From positions 1 through 47,054 of the IMG/VR virus record IMGVR_UViG_3300050821_002087: 47,054 nucleotides of DNA. The stretch is one strand, 5' to 3'. This DNA is from a virus. The notes under the pieces were generated by a model. The model was given only the letters and a program-made list of their open reading frames with translations. It was not told where the DNA came from and searched no databases. Shown one piece after another: positions 24,607 to 32,465 of this stretch. The translations under genes and the position numbers were made by a program. Numbering within the stretch: position 1 is the stretch's first letter; every line of letters starts with the position of its first letter.

Positions 24607-25433
24607 ATGACCGTGTTATAAATCCCAGGGGATACGATATTAAATATCACCTTCCAGCAGAGGAATACCACAGCCGGCCAGAGATCAGCCTGCATCAGTT
24701 ACTGGAGTACTCCAAGTCTCCAGCTCACGGAGAATATAAGCGACTAAATCCAATTACCCCCACTCCTGCTATGAAGTTTGGATCAGCTTTCCATTCCTAT
24801 GTCTTAGATGGAACTGAGTCCTTCTACAATCAGTATGCTATTAAGCCTAAGGTTGATGGCAGGACCACTGAAGGCAAGGCAGCTCTAAGGAAGTTCTATG
24901 CAGAAAATAAGGGTAAGATTGACATCACTGAGGATGACTTCCAGACAATCAAGGAGATGACCTTAACCCTTGAAGGTGAACTCTTATCCGGTCGGATCAT
25001 TGACTTTGATAATGGAGATAATGAAGTCTCATTAATCCTAGAGAATGAAGGAGTAAGGGTCAGGTCTAGGATTGACAGTATCCAGAATGGATACCTGGCA
25101 GATCTTAAGACTACTGATTCAGCTCATCCTGATGACTTTACTAAGTCAATTATCAACTTCCGCTATTACGTCCAAGCAGCCTTCTACTTAGACAATGCTG
25201 CCATATGTGGAATCAAAGCAGATGACTTTTACTTTGTAGCTATTGAGAAGACTCCTCCTTATGGCATCAAGACCGTAAGACTTGGAATAGCGTTCCTAGA
25301 AGCCGGCAGGAGATACTATAAGCATCTATTACAGGTTTACAGGGAATGCAGGGCTATCAATCATTTCCCATCCTATTCAACTGACATTATAACAATCCAA
25401 CCACCACAATACTTAGTAAACAGCATACAATAA
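24603..25433 (+). CDS. RecE/RecB-like PD-(D/E)XK exonuclease
   Basis: 276 residues. Features of the DUF3799/RecB nuclease family: MKFGSAFHSYVLDG (His64), EVSLILENEGVRVRSRIDSI (Glu141, Asp157), YLADLKTT (Asp167-x-Lys169) and the QxxxY motif in VQAAFYLD (Gln191, Tyr195). It would resect double-stranded ends to expose strands for the Sak4-like annealer. Confidence 0.8.
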   Translation: MNDRVINPRGYDIKYHLPAEEYHSRPEISLHQLLEYSKSPAHGEYKRLNPITPTPAMKFGSAFHSYVLDGTESFYNQYAIKPKVDGRTTEGKAALRKFYAENKGKIDITEDDFQTIKEMTLTLEGELLSGRIIDFDNGDNEVSLILENEGVRVRSRIDSIQNGYLADLKTTDSAHPDDFTKSIINFRYYVQAAFYLDNAAICGIKADDFYFVAIEKTPPYGIKTVRLGIAFLEAGRRYYKHLLQVYRECRAINHFPSYSTDIITIQPPQYLVNSIQ

Positions 25434-25434
25434 C

Positions 25435-25824
25435 ATGGAAAACATCGAATTCACTTATACCGAACAAGCAGATGGAGAATTTATCTCTGATCCTGGTCAA
25501 TATGAAGGGACCATTAAGTCAGCCAAACTGGAGGATAATGGAGGCGGGAAGCATATTCTAAAGGTTTTGTTAGAGACAGAGGATGGAAAGCTATTCCTAG
25601 ATCGGATCTATATCACTGATGGCAAGAGCTGGGGCTTAAGCAAGCTAGTCAAGGCTGCCCAGATTGGAGATGTGGCAGATGGCCAGAAGGTTGGGTTCAA
25701 TGCCAAGATGGTAGTTGGAGCCCAAGTAGGCTTCAAGTTGGCCAACAAATGGAACAAGGCAAAGACCAAAGAGTTTCTAAATGTTGTAGCTTACACTAAA
25801 CCTTCAGATGGCATCGAACTCTAA
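25435..25824 (+). CDS. DUF669-type single-stranded-DNA-binding-like protein
   Basis: 129 residues. FISDPGQYEGTIKSAKLEDN, ILKVLLETEDGKLFLDRIYI and AQVGFKLANKWNKAKTKEFL follow the DUF669 pattern, a family found in phage recombination loci and thought to have an OB-like, SSB-related role. Starts 1 nt after the nuclease stop. Confidence 0.7.
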   Translation: MENIEFTYTEQADGEFISDPGQYEGTIKSAKLEDNGGGKHILKVLLETEDGKLFLDRIYITDGKSWGLSKLVKAAQIGDVADGQKVGFNAKMVVGAQVGFKLANKWNKAKTKEFLNVVAYTKPSDGIEL

Positions 25825-26206
25825 GAAGCCCATTAACAGTGGGGTAAAAGGTAAAAGAGGAGAGAGGCAGGTTAGGGATCTCCTCATCCAATATGACTAT
25901 ACTGCTAGGCGTGGAAGACAGTTCTCAGGATCTCCAGAAAGTCCCGATGTTGTTTCGAGCTTTGAAGAGATCCATATCGAATCAAAATGGGTGGAAAGCC
26001 TTAACCTCTATCGAGCATTCGAACAATCTGAAAAGGATGCTGGAGGAAAGATTCCAACGGTCTGGCATCGAAAGAACAGAACTCCATGGATGATTACTTT
26101 AAGGGCTGAGGACTTTCTAAAGCTTGTTCAAAAGAAAAGATCAGAGAAAGAGCCTGAATCAATTATGCCGGAATGGATGGGGGTTTATAAATTGGTTAGG
26201 CAATGA
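25808..26206 (+). CDS. Holliday-junction-resolvase-like PD-(D/E)XK nuclease
   Basis: 132 residues: GVKGKRGERQVRDLLIQYDY, ARRGRQFSGSPESPDVV and IHIESKWVESLNLYRAFEQ give the Hjc-type order E, D, E-x-K. WHRKNRTPWMITLRAEDFLK completes the core. It would resolve recombination intermediates before packaging. Overlaps the DUF669 gene by 17 nt and the next gene by ATGA. Confidence 0.75.
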   Translation: MASNSKKPINSGVKGKRGERQVRDLLIQYDYTARRGRQFSGSPESPDVVSSFEEIHIESKWVESLNLYRAFEQSEKDAGGKIPTVWHRKNRTPWMITLRAEDFLKLVQKKRSEKEPESIMPEWMGVYKLVRQ

Positions 26207-26364
26207 GTGAACCCTATTGTGGAATCCTGGTTATCAGTGGAGTTGAATGCCATGGAATCATAGACGGCAATACAATAACACTTCATGACCAAAAGGCAGG
26301 TACTGCATGGGAAGGCCATAACAAAAATGACAATCAAATACGATCGAATTCAAGCGGGCGATAG
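26203..26364 (+). CDS. Candidate small early protein
   Basis: 53 residues (MSEPYCGILVISGVECHGII, DGNTITLHDQKAG). Supported by the ATGA overlap with the resolvase gene. Its last third overlaps the next gene in another frame, so the call is tentative. Confidence 0.4.
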   Translation: MSEPYCGILVISGVECHGIIDGNTITLHDQKAGTAWEGHNKNDNQIRSNSSGR

Positions 26365-26509
26365 AATCTATATTCCTAGTCATAGAAAGTCTTTCTGTGT
26401 CATAGAGAAGTACAACTACGAAATACAATATTATGTTAACCTGGCAGGATTAGGTAATGTCAATATTTCCTGTCCTCCAGAATGGTTTAAGGGATCATAC
26501 ATTGAATGA
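26327..26509 (+). CDS. Hypothetical early protein
   Basis: 60 residues: MTIKYDRIQAGDRIYIPSHR then SFCVIEKYNYEIQYYV and a C-terminal strand, a small beta-barrel-like protein. I chose the ATG at 26327; an in-frame ATG at 26285 is also possible. ATGA overlap downstream. Confidence 0.5.
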   Translation: MTIKYDRIQAGDRIYIPSHRKSFCVIEKYNYEIQYYVNLAGLGNVNISCPPEWFKGSYIE

Positions 26510-26589
26510 GCGATATACAGGGAGTCGGCATTATATTGTTCATTCTGGTCAGCGCATTAATTATAATCCTGGCAATGAGGTCTGCATGA
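26506..26589 (+). CDS. 27-residue membrane peptide
   Basis: MSDIQGVGIILFILVSALII then ILAMRSA: a single membrane helix. Linked by ATGA overlaps on both sides, which is the main reason to accept it. Confidence 0.5.
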   Translation: MSDIQGVGIILFILVSALIIILAMRSA

Positions 26590-26801
26590 ATCTCAGACTT
26601 GAATATGCCTTAATGGTATTGGGGACATTAGCTTGTTGCTGCTCCTGTAGTTGCATGATGGAGCATATTAATGGCCTGCCCTGTGATTCTATTTACAATT
26701 CGAAGCCTAGGCAGGAATGGCCAGTATATAACACCATGGAGAAATGGTTAATAGATCCCCTTCATTACGACAGCTCAGTATGGATAGAGACGAAGAAGTA
26801 G
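26586..26801 (+). CDS. Small Cys-rich, lipoprotein-like early protein
   Basis: 71 residues. MNLRLEYALMVLGTLACCCS followed by CSCMMEH looks like a signal or membrane segment ending at a Cys cluster. The remainder is soluble with Trp and Pro. Lipid attachment is possible but the lipobox is unclear. The ATGA overlap sets the start. Confidence 0.45.
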   Translation: MNLRLEYALMVLGTLACCCSCSCMMEHINGLPCDSIYNSKPRQEWPVYNTMEKWLIDPLHYDSSVWIETKK

Positions 26802-26911
26802 ATGAAATCAGGGAAGCATTTGAGGCAGGTTTCCATTCTGCTTACGGTCAACAGAATCCAGTCTCACTAGAAGAAGAATGGAAGATTTACAATCAAGAGA
26901 GAATGAAATGA
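26780..26911 (+). CDS. Small acidic early protein
   Basis: 43 residues, acidic (MDRDEEVDEIREAFEAGFHS ... LEEEWKIYNQERMK). Overlaps the previous gene by 22 nt and the HD-domain gene by ATGA. The EAFEAGFHSAYG pattern is seen in other small phage proteins. Confidence 0.45.
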   Translation: MDRDEEVDEIREAFEAGFHSAYGQQNPVSLEEEWKIYNQERMK

Positions 26912-27435
26912 AATCAGGATATATCAGAACCAGTTCAGGCAAGAAGTTCCATCCTTTTAATCCTTCTCCTGATCAAATTGCAGTTGCAGATATTGCTACT
27001 GGACTGGCCAATACTTGTAGATTTGCAGGACAATTACCTGAGTTCTACTCGGTAGCCAGACATTCAATTATTGTATCTAATCTAGTGCCAGCAGGATTTG
27101 CCATGGATGGATTATTCCATGATGCAGCAGAGGCTTATCTAGGTGACCTTGTCAGCCCATTGAAAAAGGGATTGCCAGAATATAAGGAGATAGAGGTAGC
27201 AGTCTATTCCTCTATAGCAGAGGCGGTAGGACTTAAGAAGGAACTGCCGGCAGAGGTTAAGATCTGGGATCAGATTGTTCTGGAGGATGAATTCAGTTAC
27301 TTCTTTCCAGAATATCTGGCAGAAGACTTCTCTCAATTAACCAAGGTGAATGCTTGGAAGAATTTCTATAGCAGCCCATCAGTGGATAGATTCGCCTTCC
27401 TAGCAAGATATTGGCAGCTGAAAGCAATACAATGA
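26908..27435 (+). CDS. HD-domain phosphohydrolase (YfbR-like)
   Basis: 175 residues. GYIRTSSGKKFHPFNPSPDQ, EFYSVARHSIIVS (His52) and GLFHDAAEAYLGDLVSPLKK (His71-Asp72, Asp80) are hallmarks of HD nucleotidases related to YfbR, common in phages. It probably hydrolyses deoxynucleoside monophosphates or related nucleotides and adjusts nucleotide pools during replication. The ATG at 26908 (ATGA) is preferred over a start 30 nt upstream. Confidence 0.8.
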   Translation: MKSGYIRTSSGKKFHPFNPSPDQIAVADIATGLANTCRFAGQLPEFYSVARHSIIVSNLVPAGFAMDGLFHDAAEAYLGDLVSPLKKGLPEYKEIEVAVYSSIAEAVGLKKELPAEVKIWDQIVLEDEFSYFFPEYLAEDFSQLTKVNAWKNFYSSPSVDRFAFLARYWQLKAIQ

Positions 27436-27797
27436 CAGAACCTCTATTTAACTCAGCCTGTAAGAAGAGACTCAATAAGGCTATTGAGATAGTAGATCAA
27501 AGGGGGCAACAGTATGGAGATACTCTTAGGGATTGCCAATGGTTGGTCCTTAGGGCTACCTATGAACAAATTAACGACATGGCAGGGTATGGATATTTCA
27601 TTACCGATGAAACCCTTAGGGCCCTGGCAATAGCAGCCCTATGTGACATCAAGTACCAAAGATTCCAAGGCGGATGGAATGAAGACAACATTGATGATGG
27701 GATTAATTATCAGTCTATCCTTCCAGAAATGATTGAGCTTGCCATTAAGTCCTATGAATCTCCCGAGGTATCTTCAGGAAAGGTTGAGCAGTCCTAG
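27432..27797 (+). CDS. DUF6378-like phage protein
   Basis: 121 residues: AIEIVDQRGQQYGDTLRDCQ, LRALAIAALCDIKYQRFQGG and GWNEDNIDDGINY fit DUF6378, a helical phage family sometimes compared with MazG-like nucleotide hydrolases. The ATGA overlap with the HD gene suggests a shared nucleotide-metabolism role. Start chosen at 27432. Confidence 0.6.
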   Translation: MTEPLFNSACKKRLNKAIEIVDQRGQQYGDTLRDCQWLVLRATYEQINDMAGYGYFITDETLRALAIAALCDIKYQRFQGGWNEDNIDDGINYQSILPEMIELAIKSYESPEVSSGKVEQS

Positions 27798-29478
27798 GAG
27801 ATCTGAGGGCCAGAGACATCAGGATATTCTAGAACTCTCCTACATGATGATAGGGGAGAAGATCCCAGAGGATCAAATCTTCCTATTGCTTAGGAATAGA
27901 TATCCCGACAAGGATAAATCAGATAGAGAAATCTGGGATGCTATCAGGGGAGCTAAGGCCAGGAATCCTCAACCAACAATCAGCCATTACTCGGATGATT
28001 ATCAACCATTTAGACCATTGATTATTACTAGACCATTTAAGCTTAGCAAAGATATTCGGGAGCCATTGCCTCAGGTCAAGATGTCCACTCAGGATTTCCT
28101 GAACCTGGCCTTCAGGCCGGGAGAAATGATATGCGTTAATTGGCATGCTATTCAAAATGGAAATAAGTGGATACCTGCCAGCAAGGGACTTTTTGATGAC
28201 CTAGAGGGATGGTTGTCATTCTTCAATCAAGAAGAGGAAAAATACCATAAGCAGGGGATCTGGTTCCGAATCAATCCAGTTAAGGATGAATCAGGAACAG
28301 ATGAGTCAGTGTCGTCCTTCCGGCACCTGCTTGTAGAGTTTGATAGTCGTCCATTAGAAGAGCAATGGGCTATCTATACTGAATCAGATTTGCCTATTAC
28401 CGCTGTAATCTATTCAGGATCGCGTTCTATGCATGCTCTAATCAGAGTAGACGCTAAGGATGCTAAAGAGTTTAAAGAACGTCAGGAGAGGGTTTATGGC
28501 TATTTACAGGACTATCTAGATGATTCAGGAAACAAGAATCCCAGCAGATACAGCCGGCTACCAGGAGTATATAGAAATGGTAAAGAACAAAAACTTATTG
28601 CTGTCAATATTGGGGCAAAGTCCTATCAAGACTGGGTTGATGGTATTGATCTTCCTAGGGCTATCACCGTTAGTGCTATGCTGCATTACGATAGGAGTTC
28701 CGATCCTGACTCTGTGGTTGGGAATAGATGGCTTAACAAGGGTGGATCACTCGTCATACAGGGATCCAGTGGGATAGGGAAATCTAGCCTGATTATGCAG
28801 ATGAGTATCTGCTTTTGTTTAGGAAAGGACTTCTTTGGACTTCAACCTTCAAAACCACTTAAAATTGTCACTATACAAGCGGAAAACTCTGACTCTGACC
28901 TGGCTGAACCATTGCAAGATATGGTTAGTGAGCTTAACCCATCACCAGTGGAACTTGATAGGCTTAGGGATAATCTATTATTTTTTACTGATTCTGGATC
29001 TTTCGGTTCTAGCTTTATCGATATGTTTGCTAGGCTTATCAAGCGGTATCAACCTGATATTATCATTTGTGACCCGCTGCTTAGCTTCATTGGCGGAGAC
29101 ATTAACAGCCAAGTTGTTGTCTCTGAATTCCTAAGGAATGGAGTCAACCCTATCCTCAAGGATACAGGAGTAATAGCCTGCTTCGTGCATCATACTGGCA
29201 AGCCCAGGGATGGAATCAAAACAGATACAGATGCCAATTATTCTGGACTAGGATCCAGTGAACTGACCAATTGGGCCAGAGCCATTATCAGCCTATCTGA
29301 ATGCAGGGAATCTCCAGGATCATTTGATATGAGATTCAGTAAGAGAGGCAAGAGAGCTGGGATAATTAATGATCTGGGGGATCCAGTAACCAAGGTGACA
29401 CTTAGACATTCACGGCAAGGAATTCTATGGGAGAAGGTTCAGATTAAACCATTGATAGATATTGAGGTGACTATATGA
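27754..29478 (+). CDS. Primase-helicase fusion (AEP-like primase plus RepA-type ATPase)
   Basis: 574 residues from the ATG at 27754; an in-frame TTG lies 21 nt upstream. The N-terminal region has AEP-primase-like motifs: FRHLLVEFDSRP (metal-binding Asp) and YSGSRSMHALIRVDA, then NPSRYSRLPGVYRNG. The C-terminal part is a RepA/AAA_25 helicase: VIQGSSGIGKSSL (Walker A, about 337-345), PLKIVTIQAENSDSD, DIIICDPLLSFIGGD (Walker B), CFVHHTGK. It would prime and unwind phage DNA. Overlaps the previous gene by 44 nt. Confidence 0.8.
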   Translation: MNLPRYLQERLSSPRRSEGQRHQDILELSYMMIGEKIPEDQIFLLLRNRYPDKDKSDREIWDAIRGAKARNPQPTISHYSDDYQPFRPLIITRPFKLSKDIREPLPQVKMSTQDFLNLAFRPGEMICVNWHAIQNGNKWIPASKGLFDDLEGWLSFFNQEEEKYHKQGIWFRINPVKDESGTDESVSSFRHLLVEFDSRPLEEQWAIYTESDLPITAVIYSGSRSMHALIRVDAKDAKEFKERQERVYGYLQDYLDDSGNKNPSRYSRLPGVYRNGKEQKLIAVNIGAKSYQDWVDGIDLPRAITVSAMLHYDRSSDPDSVVGNRWLNKGGSLVIQGSSGIGKSSLIMQMSICFCLGKDFFGLQPSKPLKIVTIQAENSDSDLAEPLQDMVSELNPSPVELDRLRDNLLFFTDSGSFGSSFIDMFARLIKRYQPDIIICDPLLSFIGGDINSQVVVSEFLRNGVNPILKDTGVIACFVHHTGKPRDGIKTDTDANYSGLGSSELTNWARAIISLSECRESPGSFDMRFSKRGKRAGIINDLGDPVTKVTLRHSRQGILWEKVQIKPLIDIEVTI

Positions 29479-29798
29479 CAACAAAAACAGAAAAGACATT
29501 TTGGGTTAAGATTTATATGAGTGGACCAATTGAGGCTGCCAAGCAGGTATGCAGGGCTGTATGTCACGATGAAGGTCTGTGTGTTACTATTGATCCAACA
29601 CATTTCATTTATACAGGAGGAGAAGAGGCAGGGTTCGTGGTTGGCTTAATCAATTATCCCAGGTTTCCAAAAATGGATGATGAGATTATGGATACTGCCA
29701 AGTATCTAGTCGAAGAATTATTGCTCTCCACTCATCAACATTCAGCCTTAATTATGACTCCCGATATTACCGAGTGGACAACTTCTCGCGCTCAATGA
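29475..29798 (+). CDS. Hypothetical early protein
   Basis: 107 residues, alpha/beta. KTFWVKIYMSGPIEAAKQVC, DEGLCVTIDPTHFIYTGGEE and EAGFVVGLINYPRFP suggest a ferredoxin-like fold. ATGA overlaps at both ends place it between primase-helicase and PP-loop protein. Short phage proteins of this pattern are common; function unknown. Confidence 0.6.
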   Translation: MTTKTEKTFWVKIYMSGPIEAAKQVCRAVCHDEGLCVTIDPTHFIYTGGEEAGFVVGLINYPRFPKMDDEIMDTAKYLVEELLLSTHQHSALIMTPDITEWTTSRAQ

Positions 29799-30607
29799 GC
29801 GCCATCAATGTAATAAGTTTAGGGGCAGGAGTCCAAAGCTCGACCATGGCCCTGCTGGCTGCTCATGGGGAGATTGAGCCAATGCCAATTGCTGCCGTTT
29901 TTGCTGATACTCAGGGAGAGCCCCAGAGCGTTTATAATTGGCTGGATTGGCTGGAACCTCAATTGCCCTTCCCCGTGATAAGAGTAAGCAAGGGAAACCT
30001 AGCCGAGGAGGCCTTGACGATGCGAACCTCCAAGGAAGGTAAGATGTACACTAGATCTCTTGTGCCAGCCTTCATAAAAAACCCAGACGGCACCGGAGGA
30101 ATAATGCAGAGGACATGCACCTATGACTTTAAGGTGATGATGTTAATATCAGCATCTAAGAAGTTGGCAAAACAGCATTCCTCCTCACAGGTTATTCAGT
30201 GGATTGGAATCAGTCTTGACGAGGCGCATCGGATGAAGCCCAGCAGGGAGAAGCTGATAGAGCATCGATATCCTTTGATTGATCTCAGAAAGAATCGACA
30301 TGATTGCCTGAGATGGATGGAAGCAAATGGATATGCCAAGCCACCTAAATCAGCCTGCGTTTACTGTCCTTACCACTCTGATAGAGAATGGAGAAGGCTT
30401 AAAATTGAGGAGCCAGAAGAATTCCAAAAAGCGGTTGACTTTGACAAAGATTACAGGGCGATCAAGGCACAGACCGATAATATTAGGGGAATACCTTATC
30501 TGCATTCTTCAATGCAGCCATTAGATGAGGTTGATTTCTCAAATGATGAGGATAACGGCCAGCAGGTACTGTTTGGGAATGAATGTGAAGGCCTTTGTGG
30601 GGTATGA
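29795..30607 (+). CDS. PAPS-reductase-like PP-loop protein
   Basis: 270 residues from the ATGA start. ISLGAGVQSSTMALLAAHGE holds the PP-loop (Ser8-Ser16) of N-type ATP pyrophosphatases, followed by AAVFADTQGEPQSVYNWLDW. Cys motifs: QRTCTYDFK, SACVYCPYHSD and C-terminal ECEGLCGV. Phages often carry such PAPS-reductase/sulfurtransferase-like genes; proposed roles include sulfur transfer and nucleic-acid modification, none proven here. Because this phage also has a thioamide-forming YcaO-TfuA pair, a sulfur-delivery role is worth testing. Confidence 0.75.
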   Translation: MSAINVISLGAGVQSSTMALLAAHGEIEPMPIAAVFADTQGEPQSVYNWLDWLEPQLPFPVIRVSKGNLAEEALTMRTSKEGKMYTRSLVPAFIKNPDGTGGIMQRTCTYDFKVMMLISASKKLAKQHSSSQVIQWIGISLDEAHRMKPSREKLIEHRYPLIDLRKNRHDCLRWMEANGYAKPPKSACVYCPYHSDREWRRLKIEEPEEFQKAVDFDKDYRAIKAQTDNIRGIPYLHSSMQPLDEVDFSNDEDNGQQVLFGNECEGLCGV

Positions 30608-30810
30608 TCACCTGGTCCAAATGGGGAATCTATTGGTTTGGAGAGATAGATGGCAAAAGGAAATTTCAGATATCTGATGCTCATGATGGAACTTATTATG
30701 CCAGCATCTATTCAGGGGATGATTATTATGCAATTCTGCACAAGGTATCTGATATTGAAGAGGTTAAAAGATTCTGCCTATTTGTGGCCAGGGGATATGG
30801 ATTGATATGA
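30604..30810 (+). CDS. Hypothetical small early protein
   Basis: 68 residues, aromatic (MITWSKWGIYWFGEIDGKRK, DGTYYASIYSGDDYYAILHK). ATGA overlaps on both sides fix the start. Small beta-sheet-like protein of unknown role. Confidence 0.5.
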   Translation: MITWSKWGIYWFGEIDGKRKFQISDAHDGTYYASIYSGDDYYAILHKVSDIEEVKRFCLFVARGYGLI

Positions 30811-30959
30811 GGGCAATCCTGATTGTTCTGCTTATATCCCTGATTGCTGGATGCTCAAATATAGAAGATCCTAAGTCTAGAATTGTCTGGAAAATCAGTG
30901 CTTACAAGCTGCCTAAAAGTGAAGCTTCTTGGCCATCTCTTGACTGTGGTCATCTCTAA
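30807..30959 (+). CDS. Small lipoprotein, last early gene
   Basis: 50 residues: signal MRAILIVLLISLIAGC with a good lipobox (LIAG-Cys16), then a short polar tail ending SWPSLDCGHL. ATGA overlap with the previous gene. Its 3' end overlaps the convergent integrase gene by 47 nt. Small phage lipoproteins can block superinfection or help lysis; not shown here. Confidence 0.55.
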   Translation: MRAILIVLLISLIAGCSNIEDPKSRIVWKISAYKLPKSEASWPSLDCGHL

Positions 30960-31992
30960 TATGCGTATAGAGTTTAAGGAGAAACGAACCCTTGTCTTTA
31001 TCTCCTCTCCACATTGCTACCGTGGCAATGGGAACTCCTGATTCCAGGCAGTGGGTGGTGAAGTAGTGCCTGAAGCTGTGATGAGTCATTCTGGGCAATC
31101 CTAGAGCAGCACAGGCACTATGAAGAGACTCATCACATCTTGTCACTGATACAATATATCCCTGATCGAATCTGGACTTATCCTTGAAATATCTGCCGGC
31201 AGCAATGAAGTCTAGAAGCTTGGACAAGTCTGGAATAATTGGCATCCATCTTTCAGAGGATCTTTTAAATGGGACAATTCTTATCCTGTTGTTTTCCCTG
31301 TCTACATCTGACCATTTCACCAAGCTGACCTGGCCAACCCTTAGTCCAGTATAGGCCATAAATTCTATCAGATCAGCTGCTCCATGGGCGCAGGCATGTC
31401 TACCTCCCCTGATCTTATTAACCAGACTCCTGAATTGCTCGTTAGATGGAAGCCATGGGACTAAGTGCTTTATCTTGGCTTTCTTTATCTCGTTAGCTGG
31501 ATTGTATAGAATCAATCCCTGCTTTACTGCCTCATCCAGAATGGATCTCAGGCTTCCCAGGACATTGTTGTAAAGGGCTTTGCTGTAATTATCCGAACAT
31601 CTCTTAGACCACTCCATTATTAGTGGAGTGGAAAGATTCCTGGGCGGCATATCGGCTATTCCAGGCCAAGTATCCTTAAGCACCTTAATACAGGTATGTC
31701 TGTATATCTTGGAGTTGGGCTGAAGGGATACATCGTGATCAATTCTTGCCAGATAGAGAGTGAGCAATTCTCCCATTGTCTGGGCATTAAAATTATATCC
31801 AACCTCTATGCTTGCCCTAGCCCTGGCCTCAGCCAGAACCGGCGGCAACTTGTTCTGAGCCTGCCTGTAATCCTTGGTATGGAGACAGATATAATAGCCC
31901 TTATTATTGACATGCAACCTTGCGTAATAGGTCCCGGAGGGATGCCGGATGTAAAGATGCTGGGTTCTAGTGGCCTTGAATCCATTTGACAT
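30913..31992 (-). CDS. int: Tyrosine integrase
   Basis: 359 residues from the ATG at 31992; a longer reading to 32106 adds an unlikely hydrophobic N-terminus. Catalytic residues: Arg218 (AYTGLRVGQ), Lys243 (VPFKRSSERW), His305-x-x-Arg308 (HHSFRHYF), Tyr342 (LKLYTHIRDD). The position usually His or Trp before the tyrosine is Asp331 in WRGDKDKG, where relatives often have GHKDGG. An N-terminal arm-binding-like part (about 1-70) and a core-binding helical domain precede. It integrates and, with the excisionase, excises the prophage. Convergent with the early operon. Confidence 0.88.
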   Translation of the reverse strand: MSNGFKATRTQHLYIRHPSGTYYARLHVNNKGYYICLHTKDYRQAQNKLPPVLAEARARASIEVGYNFNAQTMGELLTLYLARIDHDVSLQPNSKIYRHTCIKVLKDTWPGIADMPPRNLSTPLIMEWSKRCSDNYSKALYNNVLGSLRSILDEAVKQGLILYNPANEIKKAKIKHLVPWLPSNEQFRSLVNKIRGGRHACAHGAADLIEFMAYTGLRVGQVSLVKWSDVDRENNRIRIVPFKRSSERWMPIIPDLSKLLDFIAAGRYFKDKSRFDQGYIVSVTRCDESLHSACAALGLPRMTHHSFRHYFTTHCLESGVPIATVAMWRGDKDKGSFLLKLYTHIRDDHSQEMAKKLHF

Positions 31993-32261
31993 TCCTAAAC
32001 CGTAACATGTTACAGGAAAAATAACAACAAATAAGGTTTTTACCTGGGGTAAATAAATCAAGCCATATGATCGTAAATAATGAATGATCGAAAGAATAGC
32101 AGGCAACCAAGGGTATTATAGAGGAGAGAATTAAGGAATTCCCCTGGGGGCTTGCAGGTTGCAAGCAATAGCCCGTTACGGCATGGGGGACAGGCAAGTG
32201 ACTATTGACCAGCCAAAGAAAAGGCTGTAACTTCATTGATCGAAAGGATTAGAATCAGACA
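31993..32261. promoter_or_regulatory. Integrase upstream region, candidate attP
   Basis: 269 nt without a supported gene. Seen: perfect palindrome GTAACATGTTAC (32002-32013); direct repeats TGATCGAAAG at 32085-32094 and 32237-32246 with a variant TGATCGTAAA at 32068-32077; perfect hairpin GCTTGCA-GGT-TGCAAGC (32150-32166). Repeated short arm-type sites around an inverted repeat beside int are typical of attP. The core was not identified. Confidence 0.45.
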
Positions 32262-32465
32262 ATGACCCAAATAATTGGATTTATAATCACAATGGTCTGC
32301 ATCTCCTTATTCTGGAGATGGATGGGATATTTAAAGACTCAATCTGAGATCAAGAAGGAAGAGAGGCTTGATAGACTGCGATCCCAGGCATTCGACCCGA
32401 ATCTGATTGATCCGATGAATCCTAGGGCAGATGAGCTAAGGGAGATTGCTAGAAGGTTGCACTGA
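32262..32465 (+). CDS. Small membrane-anchored protein
   Basis: 67 residues: MTQIIGFIITMVCISLFWRW is a membrane helix, then a charged coiled coil (KTQSEIKKEERLDRLRSQAF). It lies alone on the + strand between int and the end of the late block, overlapping the latter by 30 nt tail to tail. A lysogenic moron, for example superinfection exclusion, is possible. Confidence 0.5.
   Translation: MTQIIGFIITMVCISLFWRWMGYLKTQSEIKKEERLDRLRSQAFDPNLIDPMNPRADELREIARRLH

Noticed and set aside
31967-32236. 89-residue - strand frame and the longer integrase start at 32106
   Set aside because: Both lie in the repeat-rich int upstream region; the extra integrase N-terminus is hydrophobic and unlike integrases, so the ATG at 31992 was preferred.
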